From assembly GCA_013697365.1 (NCBI GenBank), contig JACCXA010000130.1, positions 1-9,224 on the forward strand: 9,224 nt of DNA, written 5' to 3'. The translations under genes and the position numbers were made by a program. The notes under the pieces are model-generated. The model was not told the DNA's origin, made no database searches, and saw only the letters and a list, made by a program, of their open reading frames with translations. Positions 1-7,376 of this stretch are shown piece by piece; within the stretch, counting starts at the first letter, position 1, and each line of letters opens with the position of its first letter. The stretch comes from Chthoniobacterales bacterium. Its GTDB lineage: Bacteria > Verrucomicrobiota > Verrucomicrobiia > Chthoniobacterales > UBA10450.

Positions 1-612
1 CAGACGCTGCCCGGTTTCAAAGTCGATGTCTGCTCCACCTTTCCGCCGCGCGAAGGCCAGACCGAGACGCAGCAGGTCGCCATCACCAGCCGTCTACAAC
101 CGATCAGCGCCTGGGCTGAGAAATGGAAGCCCGGCCACGCCATCCTACCCCCGCGCGGTTTTGCCTTCGCGGCCTATCAACTTTCTCCTCAGCAGCTGCT
201 GCTCGTTTATGCGCTCCACTTGAAGAGCAACCGCGGCGAAATCGTCGAGGACATCGCGATTCGCGAAGAATCGATGCGCCAGCTCCTGGTTCACATGAAA
301 GACATGGAAGCTGCCTACTCAAAGCTGGGACGCATCATCTGGGTCGTTGGTGGCGACCTCAATACCGCCCCCGACGATCCACGGTTCAAAGGCGAGAAGA
401 CTGTGGCGGCACTGACCGCAAACGGCTTTCGCTGGACCTGGCAGGATATCCCCATGGCCGATCGCATCACGATGCCGCCTGATAAGCGTTATCCCGCCGC
501 GTGTTTCGACCACATTTTCTACCGCGGCGCGAGCCTCAGGAAAGCGGACATCCTTCTTACTCCGGAGACCTCCAGCGATCACCGCGCGATCCGAGCGATC
601 TTCGAACTATGA
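1..612 (+). CDS. Endonuclease/exonuclease/phosphatase family protein, 5'-truncated by the window edge
   Basis: The frame is open from base 1 to a TGA at 610-612, giving the last 203 residues; the true start is outside the window. Family motifs are visible: HLKSN at residues 73-77, the metal/phosphate-binding GGDLN at 117-121 followed by TAPDD, FDHIFY before the C-terminus, and the terminal SDH at about 192-194 with the catalytic histidine. This order (HxKSN, GDxN, DHI, SDH) is that of the DNase I-like fold shared by exonuclease III, sphingomyelinases and inositol phosphatases. The substrate cannot be told from the fragment; the family includes nucleases and phosphodiesterases, some secreted, and no signal peptide can be judged here. 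An internal TTG at 220 is in frame but lies inside the HLKSN motif, so it is not a start. The gene converges on the glcD-like gene with 7 bp between the stops and no visible terminator hairpin. Confidence 0.85.
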   Translation, partial: QTLPGFKVDVCSTFPPREGQTETQQVAITSRLQPISAWAEKWKPGHAILPPRGFAFAAYQLSPQQLLLVYALHLKSNRGEIVEDIAIREESMRQLLVHMKDMEAAYSKLGRIIWVVGGDLNTAPDDPRFKGEKTVAALTANGFRWTWQDIPMADRITMPPDKRYPAACFDHIFYRGASLRKADILLTPETSSDHRAIRAIFEL

Positions 613-619
613 GCGGTCT

Positions 620-2005
620 CTAATCCAAAAATTTTCCCGGATTCAAAATGCCGTGCGGGTCGAGCGCGTCTTTTAATCGACGATGCAGATGGCGCGAGAC
701 ATCACTCGTCGCCTGCGGCCACCACCGCTTCTTCGCCAGCCCGATGCCATGCTCGCCCGTGATGACACCGCCCCACGCCAGCACCTGCGCGAAGAGTTCG
801 TCCAGCGCGCGCTCCACCTTTTCCCGCACCGTCGCATCTTGGCTGTAGCGGGCCGCCATTATGTTCACGTGGATGTTCCCATCCCCCGCATGGCCGAACG
901 CTGCGACAGGAAAGCCGTGCTTCTGCTGAAGCGACTCCGCGAACTCCACCACATCCACGAGCCGGCCGCGGGGCACAACAATGTCCTGATTCAATTTCGT
1001 CAGGCCAGTCGCTCGCAGCGAGTTGCTGAACTCCCGCCGTAACGACCAAAGCCGCTCGGAGTCCGATTCGACCGTAGCCACCTCGATCGACTTGGGCTTC
1101 TTCGCCGCGACAAGCTCGCGCAATTTTTCCATCTCGAGTCGGACCGTCTCCGCTTGCCCATCCAGATCGACCAACAGGTGTGCATGGCCCGGAGCAACAA
1201 TCTCCGCCCCGAGATCGCGCCGCGCCGCCTCGAGTGTGAAATGATCTGCGATCTCTAGCGATGACGGCAGAAATCCTTCGGCGAAAATCTGCTGCACGGT
1301 CGCGGCCGCAGCAGACATCTTGTCGAAAGCCGCCGCCAAAGTGGCGCGCGCGGGCGGAAGCGGGATGAGCTTCAGTGTGACCTCGGTGACCACCCCAAGC
1401 ATCCCCTCCGAGCCGACGAACAACCCAATCAGATCAAAGCCGGTTTTGTTCTTATGCACACGGCCGCCGGTGCGCAGCACGTCGCCGTTCGCCAGGACGA
1501 CTTCCAGGCCGATGACGTAGTTGCGCGTCACACCGTATTTCAGGCAGCGCGGTCCCCCGGCATTCGTGGCGACGTTCCCGCCGATGCTGCATTCCTTTAG
1601 GCTGGCTGGGTCCGGCGGATAAAACAGCTTTTGCGCACGCGCCTGCGCCTGCAGTTCACCGGTGATGACGCCAGGCTCAACGACCGCAACGGCGTCCGCG
1701 AAGCTAATGTCCTTGATGCGGTTCATGCGCGCCAGCGAAAGCGCTATCCCGCCGTGCATGGGAACGCATCCGCCGACGTAGCCGTAGCCAGCGCCCCGCG
1801 CTGTCACTGGAATCTCATGCTCGGACGCGAATTGGAGCAGCTTGCTCACCTGATCCGTCGATTCCGCGAAGACTACCACTTGCGGGGCGTGATTCGCGAA
1901 CCACTTGTCTCCGCCGTGCGCGGCAAGGGTCTCGGCATCATCTGCGACCGCTGCGTCGCCCAGCAACGACCGCACTTCGTCAGCGGCACTCTTGCTCTTG
2001 ATCAC
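620..2005 (-). CDS. glcD: FAD-linked oxidase, GlcD/D-lactate dehydrogenase family
   Basis: A 461-residue flavoprotein oxidising a 2-hydroxy acid, most likely glycolate or D-lactate, to the 2-oxo acid. The N-terminal half has the FAD_binding_4 (PCMH) fold: VTARGAGYGYVGG at about 67-79, then PPDP...CSIGGNVATNAGGP at 130-152 and GSEGMLGVVTEVTL at 198-211. The C-terminal FAD-oxidase_C domain carries GHAGDGNIHV at about 371-380, TGEHGIG at about 416-422 and the terminal NPGKFL. These are the classic GlcD/Dld signatures. Length is slightly shorter than E. coli GlcD (about 499). The start is GTG at 2005, supported by AGGAG seven bases upstream. It follows fabI on the same strand after 72 bp, so the two may share a transcript. 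No glcE or glcF neighbour is present, so a stand-alone enzyme is possible, and glycolate versus D-lactate cannot be decided from sequence alone. Confidence 0.9.
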   Translation of the reverse strand: MIKSKSAADEVRSLLGDAAVADDAETLAAHGGDKWFANHAPQVVVFAESTDQVSKLLQFASEHEIPVTARGAGYGYVGGCVPMHGGIALSLARMNRIKDISFADAVAVVEPGVITGELQAQARAQKLFYPPDPASLKECSIGGNVATNAGGPRCLKYGVTRNYVIGLEVVLANGDVLRTGGRVHKNKTGFDLIGLFVGSEGMLGVVTEVTLKLIPLPPARATLAAAFDKMSAAAATVQQIFAEGFLPSSLEIADHFTLEAARRDLGAEIVAPGHAHLLVDLDGQAETVRLEMEKLRELVAAKKPKSIEVATVESDSERLWSLRREFSNSLRATGLTKLNQDIVVPRGRLVDVVEFAESLQQKHGFPVAAFGHAGDGNIHVNIMAARYSQDATVREKVERALDELFAQVLAWGGVITGEHGIGLAKKRWWPQATSDVSRHLHRRLKDALDPHGILNPGKFLD

Positions 2006-2077
2006 GATCTTGCTCCTAATCTCTCCGCAGGCGGGGCGAGGACGGGAGCGGGATCACGATCAGGAGCAGGAGGGGAA
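2006..2077. repeat. fabI-glcD spacer with direct repeat GATCACGATC
   Basis: The 72-bp gap holds one copy of GATCACGATC at 2052-2061; a second copy at 2000-2009 overlaps the first codons of the glcD-like gene. An inverted pair TGCTCCT (2011-2017) / AGGAGCA (2062-2068) flanks the gap. The sequence is a low-complexity mix of GAGCAGGAG and GATCACGATC units. On the minus strand the AGGAGCA near 2011-2017 also supplies the ribosome binding site of the glcD-like gene. It may be a degenerate simple repeat or a weak mRNA hairpin; a function is not shown. Confidence 0.4.
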
Positions 2078-2854
2078 CTACATCCCCATGATCTGATACC
2101 CACCGTCCACGTAAAGGACCTGCCCCGTGATCGCCGCCGCACCGTCACTGGCGAGGAAGACACCCGTTGCGCCCAGCTCCTCAAGCGTGCAGCTCCGCCG
2201 CAACGGCGCGTGTTCCTGGTAGTGCTTGATCATCTGCGTCAAGCCCGACACCCCCCGCGCAGCCAACGTGTTCATCGGCCCGGCGGAAATGCAATTGACG
2301 CGAATCTTTCTCGGTCCCAAATCGTGGGCGAGATATCGCGTGCTCGCTTCCAGACTCGCCTTGGCCACGCCCATCACATTGTAATGCGGCACCACTTTCT
2401 CAGCGCCGTAGTAGGTCATTGCGACGATGCTTCCCCCATCCGTCATGAGGGGTGCCGCTTCCCTCGCGAGCGCAACTAATGAATAAGCGCTGATGTCATG
2501 CGCGGTGCGAAAAGCCTCGCGCGAGGTGCTTACGAAATCGCCTTCCAGCGCTTCTTTCGGCGCGAACGCCACGGAGTGCAGGAGCAGATCGACGCGCGCC
2601 GTTGCAGCGCGCACTTTCTCGAAAAACGACATGATCTCTTCGTCACGCGAAACGTCGCACGGCCAAAGCGGCGTCCCTTCTCCAAACTCTCCGACCAGCT
2701 CCTCGACGTTCTCTTTCAGGCGGTCGCCCTGGTAATTGAAATACAATTTCGCCCCCGCCGCGGCCCACGCCCTGGCGATTGCCCACGCGATGCTGCGCTT
2801 GTTCGCCACACCGAAAACCAAGCCGACTTTTCCCGCTAAAGTTTGGTCCGCCAT
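2078..2854 (-). CDS. fabI: Enoyl-[acyl-carrier-protein] reductase (NADH), FabI
   Basis: A 258-residue short-chain dehydrogenase/reductase catalysing the last reduction step of type II fatty acid elongation, trans-2-enoyl-ACP to acyl-ACP, in the cytoplasm. Cofactor binding: GVANKRSIAWAI at 15-26, the FabI version of the Rossmann glycine motif, and LLHSVAFA at 91-98. Active site: Tyr148 (TYYGAEK), Tyr158 and Lys165 in PHYNVMGVAK, the FabI-specific Y-x6-K spacing that separates it from ordinary SDRs (Y-x3-K). SAGP at 190-193 and the closing LYVDGGYQIMGM are also diagnostic. The length equals the family norm (about 260). The ATG at 2854 places MADQTLAGK directly before the Rossmann fold; no strong Shine-Dalgarno is visible. 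It is transcribed away from the carotenoid operon, with the glcD-like gene downstream on the same strand. Its acyl-ACP product could indirectly feed the acyltransferase across the divergent promoter region, but that link is inference. Confidence 0.96.
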   Translation of the reverse strand: MADQTLAGKVGLVFGVANKRSIAWAIARAWAAAGAKLYFNYQGDRLKENVEELVGEFGEGTPLWPCDVSRDEEIMSFFEKVRAATARVDLLLHSVAFAPKEALEGDFVSTSREAFRTAHDISAYSLVALAREAAPLMTDGGSIVAMTYYGAEKVVPHYNVMGVAKASLEASTRYLAHDLGPRKIRVNCISAGPMNTLAARGVSGLTQMIKHYQEHAPLRRSCTLEELGATGVFLASDGAAAITGQVLYVDGGYQIMGM

Positions 2855-2971
2855 AACGGGTGCACCATACCCGCTTCTGCAGGACGCAAAAGGCGGCCGG
2901 GAAACGCAGCGCCGACCGAGTGGGCGATGCTCGATGAATCCACCTTCGGAGCACAGGCGAAACTACCTGAC
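2855..2971. promoter_or_regulatory. Divergent promoter region between fabI and the carotenoid operon
   Basis: These 117 bp (72 bp if crtN starts at 2927) separate two divergently oriented operons, so promoters for both should lie here or just inside the gene ends. No strong sigma-70 site is visible. The best + strand candidate is TTGGTC (2843-2848), 17 bases, CATACC (2866-2871), which matches only three of six positions in each box. The overlapping minus-strand TATGGT could serve fabI but lacks a good -35 at normal spacing. Placement rests on gene orientation rather than motifs. Confidence 0.35.
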
Positions 2972-4549
2972 ATGGTCATGGACATCGCGCAGCAGAGCTC
3001 AAAACCGCGGACTGTCGTCATCGTGGGCGCGGGTCCAGGTGGATTGGCCGCGTCGATTCTACTCGCGGCCGCGGGCGCGCGCGTCCAGATTATCGAGCGC
3101 CTTCCAATAGTCGGCGGGCGCACTTCTACGATCCAGGCGGATGGCTTCCGCTTCGATCTCGGCCCGACCTTCTTTCTCTATCCGCGCGTTCTGAACGAGA
3201 TCATGCTGGCTGCCGGCACGACGCTCGAGCGGGAGATCGACCTCGTTCGGCTTGATCCCCAGTATCGACTCATTTTCGGCGCCGGAGGTTCCCTCGATTG
3301 CACGCCCGACGCCGCCAAGATGGAGCGTCAAATTGCCGCGATCGCTCCCGCCGATGCCGGGGGCTTCGATTGTTTCATGCGCGAAAATCGGCGCAAGCTC
3401 GAGTTGATGCAGCCCTGTCTGGAAAACGCCTTCCACAGTTGGCGCGATCTGCTCAATCCGCGCCTGCTCAAGCTGCTGCCCACCCTGCAACCGCATCGTT
3501 CCGTCGATACTTACCTGCGACGATTTTTCTCGGACGAGCGGACGCGACTCGCGTTTTCGTTCCAGTCGAAATACCTCGGCATGTCTCCCTTCCGCTGCCC
3601 AAGTTTGTTTTCGATTCTGTCTTTCCTCGAATACGAATACGGAGTCTTTCATCCGATTGGAGGCTGCGGCTCCATCACGGCGGCGCTCGCACGCGTCGCG
3701 CAACGCATGGGTGTCGAAATTTGTCTGGACGAACCCGTGACAGAGTTGCTCCTCGAGAACAAGCGAGCTGTGGGAGTGAAGACAGCGCGCACGACCTATC
3801 GTGCGGATTCCGTGGTCGTGAATGCGGACTTCGCCCGCGCCATGTCCAAGCTGGTGCCGGATGTGAATCGCCGCCGCTGGACCGAGAAGAAGCTCGCTCG
3901 TAAAAAATTCTCCTGCTCGACCTTCATGCTCTATCTCGGTCTCGAAGGTCGTTACGATCTGCCACATCACAACATCTACATCTCGGCCGACTACGAGAGG
4001 AACCTGGATGAGATCGAGAACCAGCATGTCCTGCCAGCGAGCGATCCTTCTTTTTACGTGCAGAATGCCTCTGTCACCGACCCGACCCTCGCGCCCGCGG
4101 GCATGAGCACGCTTTATGTTCTGGCGCCTGTCACCCACCAGCATCCGAACGTAGATTGGATGAAAGAAAAAGATCGCTTCCGCGCACTCATGTTGAAGCA
4201 GATCGAAAAGGCAGGCTTCGAAAATGTGGAGCCACGCATCCGCTTCGAGCGAATGATCACGCCGCTGGAGTGGGACGAACAATACGAGATTCATCTCGGC
4301 GCGACCTTTAACCTTTCGCACAATCTGGGACAGCTCCTGCATCTGCGGCCGCGCAATCGTTTCGAAGATATCGCCGGCGTCTACCTGGTAGGCGGCGGCA
4401 CACATCCGGGCAGCGGATTGCCGGTCATCTTCGAATCGGCACGAATTACGTCGCGGCTCCTTTGCGAAGACCTGGGTCTCGAAGCTCCACCAGTGGAGCG
4501 GACGACCGACTCGCATGGCCTTCCCAATCCGCTCGAGGTGCTGACATGA
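2972..4549 (+). CDS. crtN: CrtN-type C30 carotenoid desaturase (4,4'-diapophytoene/dehydrosqualene desaturase family)
   Basis: FAD-dependent CrtI/CrtN-family desaturase, 525 residues from this start (S. aureus CrtN is about 502). The dinucleotide-binding GAGPGG is at 19-24, with the ribose-binding Glu at 42 (IIER) and GGRTS just after; FRFDLGPTFFLYP follows. The mid-region KYLGMSP...PSLFSIL...GVFHPIGG and FSCSTFMLYLGL resemble the CrtN pattern I recall from S. aureus. The C-terminal FAD motif LVGGGTHPGSGLP is at about 472-484. It probably introduces the conjugated double bonds into the C30 precursor at the membrane surface. The start is uncertain: ATG at 2927, 2972 or 2978, or a TTG at 2843 that would overlap fabI. 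None has a clear Shine-Dalgarno; I chose 2972 because it leaves a short tail before the Rossmann fold. It heads the operon. Activity on C40 phytoene cannot be excluded; the crtP/aldH/crtQ context argues for C30. Confidence 0.87.
   Translation: MVMDIAQQSSKPRTVVIVGAGPGGLAASILLAAAGARVQIIERLPIVGGRTSTIQADGFRFDLGPTFFLYPRVLNEIMLAAGTTLEREIDLVRLDPQYRLIFGAGGSLDCTPDAAKMERQIAAIAPADAGGFDCFMRENRRKLELMQPCLENAFHSWRDLLNPRLLKLLPTLQPHRSVDTYLRRFFSDERTRLAFSFQSKYLGMSPFRCPSLFSILSFLEYEYGVFHPIGGCGSITAALARVAQRMGVEICLDEPVTELLLENKRAVGVKTARTTYRADSVVVNADFARAMSKLVPDVNRRRWTEKKLARKKFSCSTFMLYLGLEGRYDLPHHNIYISADYERNLDEIENQHVLPASDPSFYVQNASVTDPTLAPAGMSTLYVLAPVTHQHPNVDWMKEKDRFRALMLKQIEKAGFENVEPRIRFERMITPLEWDEQYEIHLGATFNLSHNLGQLLHLRPRNRFEDIAGVYLVGGGTHPGSGLPVIFESARITSRLLCEDLGLEAPPVERTTDSHGLPNPLEVLT
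4535..4540 (+). promoter_or_regulatory. Ribosome binding site of the aldehyde dehydrogenase gene inside the crtN end
   Basis: GAGGTG lies five bases before the ATG at 4546, inside the last codons of crtN. It decides in favour of the ATGA overlap start over the upstream in-frame ATG at 4462, which would overlap crtN by 88 bases. Confidence 0.6.
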
Positions 4550-5844
4550 TCGCAGTGATGGATGAGCATCGAATGCTCGAAGCCGATGCCGAGGAGGTTC
4601 GTCGTGCTATCGGAACGGCACGAGACGTGCAAAGAACGTGGGCCCGACGGCCGATCCGTGAGCGCGCGGCGCTAATCGGCAGTTTGCGATCTCTCATCGC
4701 GGAACATGCGGCCGAGCTTGCGCAAGCCACCGGGGCAGCGCAGGGCCGCCCGATCTCGGAGAAGATGGTTTCAGAAGTCTTACCGTTGCTCGAGGCCGCG
4801 CGGTTCCTCGAAAAAAAATCCAGGCAGATCCTTCGCCCGAAGCGCTTCGGAATCGCCGGGCGTCCGCTTTGGTTGTGGGGCAGTTCATTCGAGGTTCAAC
4901 GCAAGCCGTTCGGGGTGATCCTGATCGTTGGCCCTGCGAACTATCCCCTTTTTGTTCCCGCCGTGCAGATGCTGCATGCGCTTGCGGCCGGAAACGCGGT
5001 CGTCATTAAACCTGCCGCCGGCGCTTCAGGACCGCTGACGCTTCTGCTCGATCACGTCATGCGTCGTTCTGGCATTCCGTTCGAGCTTGTTCAGCTCCTA
5101 CCTGAATCGGTAGAAGCAGCGCGCGAGGCGGTGCGCTTTGGAGTGGAAAAGGCAATCTTCACCGGCTCGTCGGAGAACGGACGCGATTTTCTTGGTGAGC
5201 TGGCTGCGCAGAATACGCCCAGCGTGATGGAACTATCGGGAGCTGACGCGGTCTTCGTGCGCGCAGACGCGGATGTCCGGCTCGCCGCGCGAGCGATCGC
5301 CTTTGGCTTGCGCTTGAATGCGGGCAACACGTGCATGGCGCCGCAGACCATCATTGTGCATCAATCCGTTGAGGCGGCGCTGGCCAAGGCAATGCGTGCT
5401 GTCGGCGTTGAATCGGGCGGTGTCTTCCCGGTGCGAGATGATGAGGAAGCTCTGGCCATCGCAGGCTTGGACGAGCACGGCCTGGGTGCGGCAATTTTCT
5501 CGCGAGACAGGCGCTCGGCACGCGCCTTCGCTGACAAACTCGCCACCGGTTTTGTTACAATCAACGACATCATCGTTCCCACGGCGGACCCGCGATTCCC
5601 TTTCGGCGGCGTTCGTGGAAGTGGCTTCGGTGTCACACGCGGCGGGGAAGGCCTTCTTGAAATGACGTACGGGCAGAACGTCTCTATCCGGCGCACCCGC
5701 TTTCTCCCGCATCTCGATTCGCCGCGAGATGGGGACGAAGTGATCTTTGGCGCGCTTATCGGTTGTCTTCACGGGAGCGGGCTCGCTAAGAAATTGAGAG
5801 CGCTCCTCACCTTGGTGCGAGCGGACAGGATTCGTCCCAAATGA
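4546..5844 (+). CDS. aldH: Compact aldehyde dehydrogenase of the C30 carotenoid pathway (diapocarotenal to carboxylate)
   Basis: NAD(P)-dependent aldehyde dehydrogenase superfamily, 432 residues. In this operon it most likely oxidises the terminal aldehyde made by CrtP to a carboxylic acid, as AldH does for staphyloxanthin. Catalytic landmarks are all present: GPANYPLF with the oxyanion Asn132, VIKPAAGAS with Lys155, FTGSSENG at 205-211, MELSG with general base Glu229, NAGNTCMAP with nucleophile Cys263, and PFGGVRGSGFG at 352-362. The oddity is the stretch after Cys263: only about 30 residues separate it from the FPVRDDEEAL segment, where typical family members have about 95-100, and the E-x-F-G-P motif is missing (GGVFPV instead). 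The frame is unbroken. The start is the ATG of an ATGA overlap with the crtN stop. The gene ends in an ATGA overlap with crtP. Ordinary housekeeping ALDH function is unlikely given the position. Confidence 0.88.
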   Translation: MIAVMDEHRMLEADAEEVRRAIGTARDVQRTWARRPIRERAALIGSLRSLIAEHAAELAQATGAAQGRPISEKMVSEVLPLLEAARFLEKKSRQILRPKRFGIAGRPLWLWGSSFEVQRKPFGVILIVGPANYPLFVPAVQMLHALAAGNAVVIKPAAGASGPLTLLLDHVMRRSGIPFELVQLLPESVEAAREAVRFGVEKAIFTGSSENGRDFLGELAAQNTPSVMELSGADAVFVRADADVRLAARAIAFGLRLNAGNTCMAPQTIIVHQSVEAALAKAMRAVGVESGGVFPVRDDEEALAIAGLDEHGLGAAIFSRDRRSARAFADKLATGFVTINDIIVPTADPRFPFGGVRGSGFGVTRGGEGLLEMTYGQNVSIRRTRFLPHLDSPRDGDEVIFGALIGCLHGSGLAKKLRALLTLVRADRIRPK

Positions 5845-7376
5845 AAAGAGTGGGCGTCATCGGCGGTGGTCTCGGTGGATTAGCGTCAGCCTGCACGCTC
5901 GCCGCGCGCGGACATTCCGTTGTCCTTTTCGAGAAGAACGGCTGGCTCGGCGGCAAAGCGGCGGTCCTCGAACAAGACGGTTTCCGATTCGACATGGGTC
6001 CGACCATTTTGACCGTGCCATCGGTTTTGAAGCGCATCTTTGCCGAAGCTGGTCGCGATCTGAATGACGCACTCGATCTGGTGCGTCTCGATCCACAATG
6101 GCGCTCCTTTTTCGATGACGGCACCACGCTGGATCTGGTCGCCAGCGTCGACAGCATGCATCAGACGCTCTCGGAATATTCCGGGAGTGCGACCGCGGAT
6201 GGTTACGCGCGTTTCATTGATTATTCGAAGCGGCTGCATCGCATCTCGGAGAACTGGTTTTTCTGGCGCTCCATTGGCGGCCTGCGCGATATGTTCGATG
6301 CGCGAAACATGACAAAGGCCGGCACCCTCGGGGACGTTCTCGCGATGCGAATGGGCCGCAGCGTCGCGAGCACTGTCCGGTCGTTCGTTCCCGATGCTCG
6401 TGTCGCGCAGATGGTGGATCACTTTACCCAATACGTCGGCTCGGCGCCCGATGCTTCACCTGCTGTGCTGTGCGGGATCGCGCACATGCAGACGCAGGAA
6501 GGCGTCTGGTATCCGCGCGGTGGCACAGCGGCAATCCCGGCGGCGCTTCAGAAGCTCGCAGAAGATTTGGGCGTCGAAATCCACCTGGGCGCGGATGTGC
6601 GTCGGATCACCCACACCAGCGCGAAAGTCACTGGTGTGGAACTGAAAAGTGGCGCGCAAATCAAACTTGATGCAGTCGTTTCGAATTCCGATGTGGTGCG
6701 CACGCATCGCGACCTTCTCGGCGGCGTGAAAAAGTTTGAACGTCGCCGCAAGTACGAGCCGGCCTGCTCCGGCGTGGTCCTTTATCTCGGATTGAGGCGC
6801 CGGCAGCCGCAGTTGTTGCATCACAATTTCGTCTTCTCCGCCGATCCACACGAGGAGTTCGACGCCATTTACCGCCGAGGCGAGCCCGCGGAAGACCCAA
6901 CCTGTTACGTTTGCGCGCCGGCTAGGACAGAGAGCGGCGTCGCGCCCGCCGGTGGTGAAGCACTCTACGTCCTTGTCCACACGCCGTATCTTCGTGGCCA
7001 TCACGATTGGCCGCGCATGCTGCCGGGCTATCGGGAGGTCATCCTCGAAAAGTTGAGACGAACTGCCGGCCTGGAACTCGAGGCTGAGGTCGTGACGGAA
7101 AGTTCCTTGACGCCGCTGGACATTCACAATCGTTACCGCGTCTTGAAAGGCGCGATCTACGGTCTCGCTAGCCACGGTAAATGGACCGGAGCCTTCAAGC
7201 CCGGGAATCGAAGCCCGGATCTTCGCGGCCTTTATTTCGCTGGTGGGGCGGCTCATCCCGGACCGGGAATGCCGATGGTCCTCATGTCCGGTTGGATCGC
7301 AGCCGATGCGCTTGATATGGATTCTGCCGGCTCACGCACAGTGAGGAGGCGAGTTCCAGTAGGAGCAAGCTCATGA
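5841..7376 (+). CDS. crtP: CrtP/CrtNb-type C30 carotenoid terminal oxidase (4,4'-diaponeurosporene/diapolycopene oxygenase)
   Basis: FAD-dependent, 511 residues (S. aureus CrtP is about 497), a CrtN paralogue that oxidises a terminal methyl group of the C30 chain to an aldehyde. IGGGLGG at 7-13 and FEKNG with Glu31 form the FAD fold; FRFDMGPTILTVPS follows. Segments that, from memory, match S. aureus CrtP rather than CrtN include QWRSFFDDGTTLDL, YVGSAPDASPAVL, HMQTQEGVWYPRGG, PQLLHHNFVFS, GAIYG and LYFAGGAAHPGPGMPMVLMSG near residues 464-484. This is why I name it crtP and the upstream paralogue crtN. The ATG overlaps the dehydrogenase stop (ATGA), so translation is likely coupled. The tail after about residue 492 is basic and low-complexity (RTVRRRVP) and carries AGGAGG and AGGAG runs serving the next start. 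Whether one or both chain ends are oxidised cannot be read from sequence. Confidence 0.9.
   Translation: MKRVGVIGGGLGGLASACTLAARGHSVVLFEKNGWLGGKAAVLEQDGFRFDMGPTILTVPSVLKRIFAEAGRDLNDALDLVRLDPQWRSFFDDGTTLDLVASVDSMHQTLSEYSGSATADGYARFIDYSKRLHRISENWFFWRSIGGLRDMFDARNMTKAGTLGDVLAMRMGRSVASTVRSFVPDARVAQMVDHFTQYVGSAPDASPAVLCGIAHMQTQEGVWYPRGGTAAIPAALQKLAEDLGVEIHLGADVRRITHTSAKVTGVELKSGAQIKLDAVVSNSDVVRTHRDLLGGVKKFERRRKYEPACSGVVLYLGLRRRQPQLLHHNFVFSADPHEEFDAIYRRGEPAEDPTCYVCAPARTESGVAPAGGEALYVLVHTPYLRGHHDWPRMLPGYREVILEKLRRTAGLELEAEVVTESSLTPLDIHNRYRVLKGAIYGLASHGKWTGAFKPGNRSPDLRGLYFAGGAAHPGPGMPMVLMSGWIAADALDMDSAGSRTVRRRVPVGASS
7361..7365 (+). promoter_or_regulatory. Shine-Dalgarno AGGAG before the ATGA at 7373
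   Basis: AGGAG with seven bases to the ATG at 7373, which overlaps the crtP stop in the same ATGA style as 4546 and 5841. Before the repeat insertion this was probably the start site of the acyltransferase gene. It now opens a 52-codon ORF. Confidence 0.5.

Noticed and set aside
604..640. Possible bidirectional terminator between the converging genes
   Set aside because: The gap is 7 bp and I see no stable stem followed by a T run on either strand.
1631..2479. 282-codon open frame on the + strand
   Set aside because: It is antisense to the glcD-like gene and fabI and spans their spacer. Both minus-strand genes have complete family signatures, and this frame has none.
3059..4516. 485-codon open frame on the minus strand
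   Set aside because: It lies wholly antisense to crtN, whose family motifs are unmistakable. The translation is compositionally odd with no recognisable domain; long antisense frames are expected in GC-rich genes.
6456..7256. 266-codon open frame on the minus strand inside crtP
   Set aside because: Antisense shadow of crtP with no domain or credible start context.
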